Origin: Clostridiales bacterium | Lineage (GTDB): Bacteria > Bacillota > Clostridia > Oscillospirales > Acutalibacteraceae | Direction: 5' to 3' | NCBI GenBank assembly: GCA_022791355.1 | Contig: JAAVYX010000266.1 | Span: 1-8,723, forward strand | Length of the DNA: 8,723 bases | Part shown: piece after piece, positions 1 to 5,572 of the stretch | Position numbering within the stretch: position 1 is the first letter of the stretch | Layout: each line of letters starts with the position of its first letter | Program-made: the position numbers and the translations under genes | The notes under the pieces: generated by a model | The model's database searches: none | What the model was told of the DNA's origin: nothing | Seen by the model: only the letters and a program-made list of their open reading frames with translations

Positions 1-312
1 CGACACAGAGGGCTCTGCCCTCTGGACTCCCGCCCTACGGGGTACCTCCCTACACATCTATCCTTAACTATCATCTCTTCCCCTCAGCCGCAGGCTGCTA
101 ACTGAACGCTTCCCGCAATGTAGCTGCAAGACTGGTTCTCCCCATTCCTAGCCGGCCTCTTCTATCATCCGCTCTCGTAGCTATGAACCGGGCCCGTTAT
201 AACTTTGTTGATTACCCTCTGCTTTTCTTTACTTCTCTGCCTCCCACTTACTTCCCGGTAAAGCTAACGGTTACATCCTAACTATCGGCGGATAAGTGAA
301 ACGTACCCAACT

Positions 313-390
313 AAAGCTCTCATCTGTGTCGGCGGGAGTGCGCTTATAGACCAAGTTCCTGTTACATCCCGCCGGGCTGCTGAGAGCTTT
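313..390. other. Two-tiered hairpin
   Basis: A perfect 10-bp outer stem pairs 313-322 (aaagctctca) with 381-390 (tgagagcttt). After an internal loop, 331-337 (ggcggga) pairs with 367-373 (tcccgcc), extendable to 329-375 with one G-U pair. The 29-nt terminal loop contains gttcct at 355-360. That word recurs at 395-400, and both copies are complementary to aggaac at 411-416, so alternative folds that exclude each other are possible. The nested arms suggest a folded RNA rather than a simple protein-binding palindrome. No T-run follows, so it is not a terminator. Confidence 0.5.
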
Positions 391-402
391 CCAAGTTCCT
401 GA

Positions 403-425
403 CCAAAAATAGGAACGATTTTTGG
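403..425. other. Small hairpin with alternative pairing
   Basis: ccaaaaat (403-410) pairs with atttttgg (418-425) around a 7-nt loop. The loop contains aggaac (411-416), which can instead pair with gttcct at 395-400 or 355-360. Three mutually competing helices in about 70 nt are typical of a switching or pseudoknotted RNA, but the function is unknown. Confidence 0.4.
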
Positions 426-490
426 GCTTCCCAGCTTAAAGAGAGGCACGATTTCCTGCATACCTCGTAGGCTGCGTTGCCGGCGGGGGC

Positions 491-520
491 CACGGGGGTA
501 AGACCCCCGTGCGCGTTTTT
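491..520 (+). terminator. Possible rho-independent terminator of an upstream RNA
   Basis: A perfect 9-bp GC-rich stem (491-499 with 503-511, loop aag) is followed after four bases by TTTTT at 516-520. In the plus direction this resembles an intrinsic terminator, although the gap before the T-run is longer than ideal. No protein gene lies upstream in the window, so if it works it would end a non-coding transcript from the 1-490 region. Confidence 0.35.
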
Positions 521-522
521 CT

Positions 523-575
523 CCCCCTTCTTTTGTCGCGTGACAAAAGAAGGGGTCTAGAGGCGCTTTAGCGCC
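523..575. repeat. Perfect 14-bp hairpin and adjacent small hairpin
   Basis: Positions 524-537 and 542-555 are perfect inverted complements around a 4-nt loop (gcgt). Directly after it, ggcgct (562-567) pairs with agcgcc (570-575). Neither is followed by a T-run on either strand, so these do not look like terminators. Paired palindromes of this sort in intergenic DNA are often dispersed repeats of the REP type; whether this one recurs in the genome cannot be seen here. Confidence 0.45.
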
Positions 576-620
576 GGGACGCCAGGCGCTACTAGATCAG
601 GTATTGGAGTAATAAGAAAA

Positions 621-813
621 GGATATCTGGCGCGAAACCTCCCTCCCAGCTATAACAAATAAAAGGAAATCTAACGCGAAACCTCCCAACTTACAAATAT
701 AAAAGTATAGAGGAAAATTTAAAGCGAAATCTCCAACTCGGCTAAAGAAAGAAAAAGCATTCTAACAGGAATCCTCCGGCCTGAAAATAATATACATTTT
801 GCGGCAATCCTCT
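621..813. repeat. Degenerate short tandem repeat array, about five units
   Basis: A word close to ggaaatctaacgcgaaacct followed by ccc recurs with decreasing fidelity. The gcgaaacctcc core is at 632-642 and 676-686, then gcgaaatctcc at 724-734, aggaatcctcc at 767-777 and ggcaatcctct at 803-813. Spacings are 44, 48, 43 and 36 bases. The first two units are nearly identical over 23 bases, and the bases between units are AT-rich and not conserved. Read on the minus strand each unit begins with a GGAGG-like word. The spacing is too irregular and the units too divergent for a CRISPR array. The array ends about 85 bases before the pseudo-ATPase gene, so it could be a cluster of protein-binding sites or an old intergenic repeat. 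Confidence 0.5.
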
Positions 814-821
814 AAAATGTA
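793..821. promoter_or_regulatory. Inverted repeat upstream of the pseudo-ATPase gene
   Basis: tacatttt (793-800) and aaaatgta (814-821) are perfect 8-bp inverted arms separated by 13 bases, about 78 bases before the GTG start of the next gene. The intervening bases are the last unit of the upstream repeat array. It could be an operator or the base of a small hairpin in the leader; no convincing -35/-10 pair was found beside it. Confidence 0.3.
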
Positions 822-898
822 CTGCAAAGAAACGAAATAATCCATATTCTGGGCTGAAAGAAACCTGTGCGGAACGGCGGAAACGAGGAGGGACGGGC

Positions 899-2386
899 GT
901 GAAAAAAGAAGCGCTGCGGCTGGAGCGGGTGACCGTCGAGGAGGACGGCGGCCTGCTGCTGGACAATTTCAGCCTTCATGTGTTTGAGGGGGAAATATTC
1001 GGTCTGGTCTGCTTTAACTTTCACGGACAGGATGCCCTGCTGCATCTGCTCCAACGCAATGGACCCCTGCACTACGGCTTTGTTTATTTGCGGGAAAAGC
1101 TGGTCAACGCCTATGGCAAAAGCGACCTTTCCTACAACCGGGTGCTTTTTATCGACGGCTCCGGCTGCTTGGCCGACAGTCTTACAGTGGCCGAAAACAT
1201 TTTTGTACTGCGGGGCGGTTTCAAAAAACGGATGGTGAACGGCCGGACGCTGGAGCGGCAGGCGAAGGCCCTTTCCGAAGAAACCGGCATCCCGGCCGAC
1301 CCCGCCCGATACGCAGGAGAGCTGACCTTTTACGAACGCTGCTGCGTCTCCCTGCTCAAGGCCTATGCCACCGGCTCTCGTCTGGTGGTGGTGCGGGATG
1401 TCAGTCAATTTCTGAACCCGGCCGACCTGCGGGCCTTTCAACGGCTGATGCGCCGGCTGGCCGGCTTGGGCGTCAGCTTTTTGTACCTGTGCAGCCGGTA
1501 TGAGGAGATACAGGACTGCTGCGACCGCGCGGCCATTATGGAGGACGGGCGTATCCGCAAAACCCTGGACCGGGCCCGCCTGCGGGATCGGTCCATCCTG
1601 GCCTATCAAGCGCCCTTTGACCGCCGGCTTACCGAGCTGAAGCCAAGCCGCCGGTCCAAGGAGGAGGGGGAGGAGCAGGACAAAAACTGTATTCTCCGCT
1701 TTCGAAAGGTATGCGGCAGCCGCATACGAGACGCCTCTTTTTCTCTGGCCGAAGGGGAAAGCCTGGTTTTGCAGGACAGCGACGTAACGGTTTTGCAGGA
1801 GCTGCTTTCCCTGCTGCTGGGAGAGGTAAAGCCGGTGTCGGGAGACATTCTGTTCGACCGGGCGCCCTTACAAAGCGGCGCCCGGTCCCGAAAGGATATC
1901 GCCTTTATCGCGGAGAATCCCGCCGCGTCCATGATTTGGCCCCATTTAAGCGTACTGGACAATCTGTGCTTTACGGCCGATCACAAGCTGCCGGCCATCT
2001 GGCGCAGCCGGCGCATTCGGGAAAGCGTGAAAAGGGAGTACGCCGCCCGGTTTGACCCCGCCTGCTTTGGGTCCGACGTGATGGAGCTTCCGGTGCGCAC
2101 CCGCATCGATATCGTCTATCAGCGTATTCTGCTGCAAAGGCCCCGGCTGGTAGTCTGTGTGCAGCCCTTCGCCCAGACCGATTTGTATCTGCGTGGGCAT
2201 GTGCTCTCTTGGCTCAACCGCATCCGGGCAGAGGATATCTCCCTGCTGATTCTCACGGTCAACCGTTTGTCGGCCCTACACGCCGCCGACCGGCTGCTTA
2301 TCGCCGAGCATGGCCGGATGCAAGTGGAGCTGTCCAGGGAGGCCCTAGAAAAGGAATTGGAGAAGGACAGGACGCCGGATTGGTAA
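899..2386 (+). CDS. Degenerate two-domain sugar ABC ATPase (pseudo-ATPase)
   Basis: This 495-residue protein aligns end to end with two-domain CUT2 sugar ATPases (MglA/RbsA type), including the gene at 2893-4410, but lacks the nucleotide-handling residues. In domain 1 the Walker A position (residues 38-46) reads CFNFHGQDA instead of GENGAGKST. The Q-loop Gln is Gly, the Walker B DEP is RDV (166-168) and the H-loop His is Ser. TVAENIF is retained. In domain 2 no Walker A is visible, the LSGGNQQ position (from 397) reads LPVRTRI, and DEPTRGID is VQPFAQTD (421-428). The frame is open throughout, so it is not an ordinary decaying pseudogene. The GTG start is supported by GAGGAGGG at 883-890. It probably does not hydrolyse ATP; a regulatory, sensing or scaffold role alongside the downstream importer is my inference. 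Family membership is well supported, function is not. Confidence 0.85.
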   Translation: MKKEALRLERVTVEEDGGLLLDNFSLHVFEGEIFGLVCFNFHGQDALLHLLQRNGPLHYGFVYLREKLVNAYGKSDLSYNRVLFIDGSGCLADSLTVAENIFVLRGGFKKRMVNGRTLERQAKALSEETGIPADPARYAGELTFYERCCVSLLKAYATGSRLVVVRDVSQFLNPADLRAFQRLMRRLAGLGVSFLYLCSRYEEIQDCCDRAAIMEDGRIRKTLDRARLRDRSILAYQAPFDRRLTELKPSRRSKEEGEEQDKNCILRFRKVCGSRIRDASFSLAEGESLVLQDSDVTVLQELLSLLLGEVKPVSGDILFDRAPLQSGARSRKDIAFIAENPAASMIWPHLSVLDNLCFTADHKLPAIWRSRRIRESVKREYAARFDPACFGSDVMELPVRTRIDIVYQRILLQRPRLVVCVQPFAQTDLYLRGHVLSWLNRIRAEDISLLILTVNRLSALHAADRLLIAEHGRMQVELSREALEKELEKDRTPDW

Positions 2387-2400
2387 CCGGCGTCCTTTTC
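2369..2400 (+). terminator. Terminator overlapping the pseudo-ATPase stop codon
   Basis: aggacgccgg (2369-2378) pairs perfectly with ccggcgtcct (2387-2396) around an 8-nt loop, followed by a T-rich run. The TAA stop codon (2384-2386) lies inside the loop, so the final codons encode the left arm of the stem. A ribosome reaching the stop codon would cover the hairpin, so translation could influence termination. It separates this transcript from the importer operon. Confidence 0.8.
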
Positions 2401-2471
2401 CTTTGCATATGTCTGTCTCCTGGGCTCAAACGTTTTCACGGTATAAACCCGCGCAGGCCGCGTTGTCTTCG

Positions 2472-2598
2472 CTGCCGGCCGAAAAAGACTTACTGCTGGC
2501 GGTTCTCCCCTTGAGGCGGATGGGCTTTCGTCCCCGCAAGGCCGAAGGCCCCCAGCCGCGAACAAAAATGAGCAAGCCGCCAGTAAGCGGTTCGGCAG
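2472..2598. other. Long interrupted hairpin in a gene-free stretch
   Basis: The 506-bp gap between the pseudo-ATPase and the importer contains no credible gene. Its GC-rich left half folds into three stacked helices: gccgaa (2478-2483) with ttcggc (2591-2596), cttact (2489-2494) with agtaag (2582-2587), and ggcgg (2498-2502) with ccgcc (2577-2581), a total of 17 bp with a small internal loop and a bulge. Inside are two smaller hairpins, near 2516-2537 and at 2540-2550 (ggcc-gaa-ggcc). Just outside, cggcaa/ttgccg pairs at 2616-2629. It could be a small RNA on either strand or a dispersed intergenic repeat. No T-run marks an end. Confidence 0.4.
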
Positions 2599-2764
2599 GA
2601 ACGACCCGCCAAATCCGGCAACATTGCCGATTCCCTGATAGCTCCCCGATAACTCCCGTTTTGGCCGCCGGCGCGGGCGAATATTGCGTGTGTGAACCCT
2701 TGTCAATCGAAATCATCTTTCCGTTATATAGCACAAATCTGGCTTGTCTGATTCGTGCAATATG

Positions 2765-2820
2765 TTTCGGATGCCGAAAAATTCAAAAAAATGGTCCCTG
2801 TATTACAAAAAATGGCCTCT
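2765..2820 (+). promoter_or_regulatory. Operator-like repeats upstream of the importer promoter
   Basis: A perfect inverted repeat (tttcgg-atg-ccgaaa) occupies 2765-2779. Directly after it two direct repeats of aaaaaatgg occur at 2786-2794 and 2807-2815, each continuing into a similar pyrimidine tract. They are exactly 21 bases apart, two helical turns, and abut the likely -35 region. Tandem same-face sites next to a weak -35 suggest an activator, such as an AraC-type or response-regulator protein. These families commonly control sugar importers in Firmicutes, but no such regulator is encoded in the window. Confidence 0.45.
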
Positions 2821-2848
2821 TTTTCCTGATTTATCCGAATGCTATACT
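2820..2848 (+). promoter_or_regulatory. Likely promoter of the importer operon
   Basis: A good -10 (TATACT, 2843-2848) is preceded at 17 bp by only a weak -35 (TTTTTC, 2820-2825). Transcription would start near 2855, giving a leader of about 38 nt before the ATPase start codon. The weak -35 fits dependence on an activator bound at the repeats just upstream. Confidence 0.55.
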
Positions 2849-2872
2849 ATTCTTGTAAGCAAAATCCATGTT

Positions 2873-2880
2873 AGGGAAGG
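2873..2880 (+). promoter_or_regulatory. Ribosome binding site choosing the ATPase start
   Basis: AGGGAAGG lies 12 bases before the ATG at 2893. The alternative in-frame GTG at 2884 is only 3 bases away, too close to be used, so the ATG is preferred; the family's usual N-terminus also begins near it. A second purine stretch (ggtggg, 2883-2888) may assist. Confidence 0.55.
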
Positions 2881-2892
2881 ACGGTGGGATGC

Positions 2893-4410
2893 ATGTCCGA
2901 ATATATCGTTGAGATGGAACATATAGTCAAGGAGTTTCCGGGCGTAAAAGCACTCGACGATGTTTCGTTTAACCTCAAGGCCGGCGAAGTTATGGCGCTG
3001 CTTGGGGAAAACGGCGCGGGTAAATCCACGCTGGTTAAGATCCTCAGCGGCGTGTACACCCGCACCAGCGGTACGGTGACGGTCTTCGGCCAGCCGGTGG
3101 GGGACGTAACCCCCAAGAAGGCCCAGGAAATGGGCGTTTCCATTATCCATCAGGAGCTGAACATGTGTCAGCATTTGACAGTGGCTGAAAACATCTTCCT
3201 AGGCCGGGAGGTCACCAAAAGCGGCGTGCTTTCCGAGCGGGAGATGAATCGCCGGGCAGCCGAGATCCTGGGAAAGCTGAACATCGATATCAAGCCCACC
3301 GAGGTGGTGGGAAACCTGGCCGTTTCCAAGCAGCAGATGGTGGAAATCGCCAAGGCCCTCTCCTTCAACGCCAAGGTGCTGATTATGGACGAACCTACGT
3401 CGGCCTTGACCTCCAAGGAAATCGACGATTTGTTCAAGCTCATCCGGCAGATCAAGGCCGACGGCTGCGGCATCGTATACATATCCCACAGGCTGGAGGA
3501 ATTGCAGCATATTGTGGACCGGGTCACCATCATGCGGGATGGAAAATATATCACCTCCGGCAATTTCGCCGACTTTACCATGGACCAGATCATAGCCAAT
3601 ATGGTGGGTCGGGAGATCAAAGAAAAGTTCCCCCATGTGGAGTGTGAAAAGGGCCGGGAGATCCTCAGTATCGAGCATCTGAACGCCGGCCGTATGGTGC
3701 GGGACGTAAGCTTTAAGGTGTACGAGGGCGAGATCGTCGGCATCGCCGGTCTCATGGGCGCCGGCCGCACCGAGACCACCCGGGCCATCTTCGGCGTGGA
3801 TAAAAAGGAATCGGGCGAGGTGGTGCTGGATGGGAAGAAAACCCATATCCGCCGTCCGGCCGACGCTATCAAGGCCGGTATCGTGCTGGCGCCGGAGGAC
3901 CGGAAAAAGGACGGTCTCTGCACCAAGCTGAGCATCCGGGAAAACATCGCGCTGCCCAATCTGGATATTCTCTGCCGGAAGTGGTTCGGCGTTGTCCGGC
4001 GAAAGCAGGAACGGGACATGGTGGATAAGGCCGTAAAGGATTTGACCATCAAGCTCCCCAACGCGGAGGTGGACGCCAACAGCCTTTCCGGCGGCAACCA
4101 GCAGAAGGTGGTTGTGGGCAAATGGCTGGCCAGAAATTCCAGAGTCGTTATTTTCGACGAGCCCACCCGAGGCATCGACGTGGCCGCCAAGGTGGAAATC
4201 TACCACCTGATGAACCAATTAAAGGAGCAGGGCATCGGCGTGGTGTTCGTCTCCTCCGAAATGCCGGAGGTTATGGGCGTGGCCGACCGGATCATCGTCA
4301 TGTGCGACGGAAAGATCACCGGCGAGGTTTACGCCAAAGAAACCTCTCAAGAAGAAATTCTGGAATACGCTACTCGGTTCGACAGTAAAATCGAGAGCAA
4401 AATTTCGTAA
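2893..4410 (+). CDS. Two-domain sugar ABC transporter ATPase (CUT2, MglA/RbsA family)
   Basis: This is the cytoplasmic ATPase of a CUT2 monosaccharide importer, powering uptake of a ribose/galactose/xylose-class sugar with the permease and binding protein encoded next. From the ATG it is 505 residues, normal for the family. Domain 1 has a full Walker A (GENGAGKST, 38-46), a family-typical modified signature (VSKQQMVEIAKAL), Walker B with DEP at 166-168 and an H-loop His (YISHR). Domain 2 has the degenerate Walker A usual in this family (GLMGAGRT, 286-293, Arg for Lys), LSGGNQQ (398-404) and DEPTRGID (422-429), with no H-loop His. It is the first gene of the operon; its stop codon is 8 bases before the permease ATG. 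It is a functional-looking homologue of the degenerate protein encoded upstream. The sugar cannot be told from the ATPase. Confidence 0.95.
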   Translation: MSEYIVEMEHIVKEFPGVKALDDVSFNLKAGEVMALLGENGAGKSTLVKILSGVYTRTSGTVTVFGQPVGDVTPKKAQEMGVSIIHQELNMCQHLTVAENIFLGREVTKSGVLSEREMNRRAAEILGKLNIDIKPTEVVGNLAVSKQQMVEIAKALSFNAKVLIMDEPTSALTSKEIDDLFKLIRQIKADGCGIVYISHRLEELQHIVDRVTIMRDGKYITSGNFADFTMDQIIANMVGREIKEKFPHVECEKGREILSIEHLNAGRMVRDVSFKVYEGEIVGIAGLMGAGRTETTRAIFGVDKKESGEVVLDGKKTHIRRPADAIKAGIVLAPEDRKKDGLCTKLSIRENIALPNLDILCRKWFGVVRRKQERDMVDKAVKDLTIKLPNAEVDANSLSGGNQQKVVVGKWLARNSRVVIFDEPTRGIDVAAKVEIYHLMNQLKEQGIGVVFVSSEMPEVMGVADRIIVMCDGKITGEVYAKETSQEEILEYATRFDSKIESKIS

Positions 4411-4418
4411 GGAGGGCG

Positions 4419-5498
4419 ATGGCTGCCATGTTAAAAAGATTTTTCACCCGGCGCGGCATGGGTCAGGTCATAACGGTTACCGTGGGCTTGGTTATCCTCT
4501 GCGTCGTCTTCAGCTTTATGAACGGGAACTTCCTCAGTCCCATGAACACCTCCAATCTGTTGCGGCAGATAGTTCCCTTCCTGATTGTGGGTATCGGCCA
4601 ATCCTATGTGCTGATCACCGGCAATATCGATTTGTCCATCGGCTCGGTGCTGGGCATGAGCTGTATGATATCGGCCACCCTGATGACCAAGGGCATCAAC
4701 CCGTGGGTCGCGGTGCTGATCACCTTTGTATGCTGTATCGCGGTAGGCTTTATCAACGGCGAGCTGGTAGCCCGCTGTAAGCTGCCTCCCTTTATCGCTA
4801 CCCTGGGCACCATGACGGTGGCCCGCGGCATCGCCCAGATCGCCAACGGCAACTATAACACCGGCGATATCGGCACCAAGGTCAACGCCGACCTCTTCCG
4901 GGATATTTTCTACCGCGGCTCTTTGTTCAGCATCGGCAAGTTCAGCTTCTACCATATTATCTGGATCACCATCCTGCTTTGGGTCGTCTTCAACTTCATT
5001 CTGAATAAGACCAAGCTGGGCCGTCATATTTACGCCGTGGGCAGTAACGTGGAGGCCGCCAAGCTTTCGGGCGTCAACGTGATCTCCACCACCACCAAGG
5101 CTTACATTGTGGCCGCTATCTGCGCCTGTATCGCCGGTCTTTACACCTGCGCCACCACCGGAAACGGCACCATGGACGCGGGTAATACCTACGAGCTGTA
5201 CGCGGTAGCCGCTTCGGTTATCGGCGGCGTTTCCACCTTGGGCGGCCAGGGCCTGCTGTTGGGTACGGTCATCGGCGCGGCCATCTGGGGCGTGCTTCAG
5301 AACGGCCTGCAGTTTGCCGGCGCGCCGGTCGCCCTGCGGAATATCATCATCGGCATCATCGTTGTGCTGGCCGTCCTCATGGATGTGGTCGTGCGCAGCG
5401 GCAAATTCTCCTTCAAGCGCAATAAGAAGGCTGCGCCGCCGCCCACAGGCGGACCCGCCAGCGGGGGACAGGCGTCCAAGCAAAGCCATACCCCGTAA
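4419..5498 (+). CDS. CUT2 sugar ABC transporter permease
   Basis: Integral-membrane subunit of the BPD_transp_2 (RbsC/MglC) family, 359 residues, forming the sugar channel in the cytoplasmic membrane. It shows a hydrophobic N-terminal segment, the family motif ITGNIDLSIGS (66-76), several further membrane segments, the ATPase-contact loop beginning EAAKLSG (from 212) and the glycine-rich stretch VIGGVSTLGGQG. After the last membrane segment is a roughly 30-residue basic then Pro/Gly/Ser-rich tail (from about 329), which is longer than the family usually shows and is probably cytoplasmic. GGAGG at 4411-4415 lies 3 bases from the first ATG and 12 from a second ATG at 4428, so the protein may begin three residues later. 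Tight spacing to the ATPase gene indicates co-translation. Confidence 0.95.
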   Translation: MAAMLKRFFTRRGMGQVITVTVGLVILCVVFSFMNGNFLSPMNTSNLLRQIVPFLIVGIGQSYVLITGNIDLSIGSVLGMSCMISATLMTKGINPWVAVLITFVCCIAVGFINGELVARCKLPPFIATLGTMTVARGIAQIANGNYNTGDIGTKVNADLFRDIFYRGSLFSIGKFSFYHIIWITILLWVVFNFILNKTKLGRHIYAVGSNVEAAKLSGVNVISTTTKAYIVAAICACIAGLYTCATTGNGTMDAGNTYELYAVAASVIGGVSTLGGQGLLLGTVIGAAIWGVLQNGLQFAGAPVALRNIIIGIIVVLAVLMDVVVRSGKFSFKRNKKAAPPPTGGPASGGQASKQSHTP

Positions 5499-5519
5499 AA
5501 TCCTGTTTCTATCGTAACC

Positions 5520-5537
5520 AAGGCTTGGATAAGCCTT
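5520..5537 (+). other. Intercistronic hairpin before the binding-protein gene
   Basis: aaggctt (5520-5526) pairs perfectly with aagcctt (5531-5537) around ggat, in the 74-bp gap between permease and binding-protein genes. The T-run after it is too short for a strong terminator. It may act as a processing or stability element that lets the binding protein be made in excess, as is usual for such operons. Confidence 0.4.
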
Positions 5538-5572
5538 TCAATTAAACATTAAACAATTTAGGAGGAAGAATC

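Larger units (their letters stand above)
1..600. other. Structured non-coding region, possible large RNA
   Basis: No reading frame of useful length exists on either strand from 1 to about 740. The stretch is rich in inverted repeats: an 8-bp hairpin at 6-24, a 5-bp hairpin at 85-97, a two-tiered hairpin at 313-390, a hairpin at 403-425, a 9-bp GC hairpin at 491-511 and a 14-bp hairpin at 524-555. Positions 1-9 are also the exact complement of 323-331, and 26-34 of 331-339. A nine-base word (gttacatcc) recurs at 270 and 361, and an 11-base word (ccaagttcctg) at 351 and 391. I do not recognise a tRNA, rRNA, tmRNA, RNase P or known riboswitch. It could be a large structured RNA, part of an intergenic repeat family, or a degraded mobile element; the coding strand of any RNA is not settled. 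Confidence 0.45.

Noticed and set aside
1..600. tRNA, rRNA, tmRNA or RNase P gene
   Set aside because: None of the conserved landmarks of these RNAs was found on either strand.
621..813. CRISPR array
   Set aside because: Units are short, diverge strongly and are irregularly spaced, and no cas gene is in the window.
812..1609. Minus-strand 265-residue frame opposite the pseudo-ATPase
   Set aside because: A shadow of the GC-rich plus-strand gene, with no family resemblance and no ribosome binding site.
899..2386. Calling the degenerate ABC gene a pseudogene
   Set aside because: There is no stop codon or frameshift over 495 codons and a strong ribosome binding site is present; substitutions concentrate in catalytic motifs while structural positions such as TVAENIF are kept.
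2425..2439. Possible CcpA (cre) site around caaacgttttca
   Set aside because: It partly matches the consensus, but one flank deviates on either strand and it sits about 400 bases upstream of the importer promoter, so the evidence is too thin.
2119..2734. Minus-strand reading frames of 195 and 102 residues between the pseudo-ATPase and the importer
   Set aside because: Composition is Arg/Pro/Ser-rich without a recognisable fold, no good ribosome binding site was seen, one overlaps the end of a better-supported gene, and both cross the hairpin structures; probably translation of non-coding DNA.
2403..2858. Plus-strand frame of 151 residues after the terminator
   Set aside because: It runs through the importer promoter and operator repeats, starts just after a terminator and has no recognisable domain.
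4431..5489. Minus-strand 352-residue frame opposite the permease
   Set aside because: A Gly/Asp/His-rich antisense shadow typical of high-GC third positions; the plus-strand permease is unambiguous.
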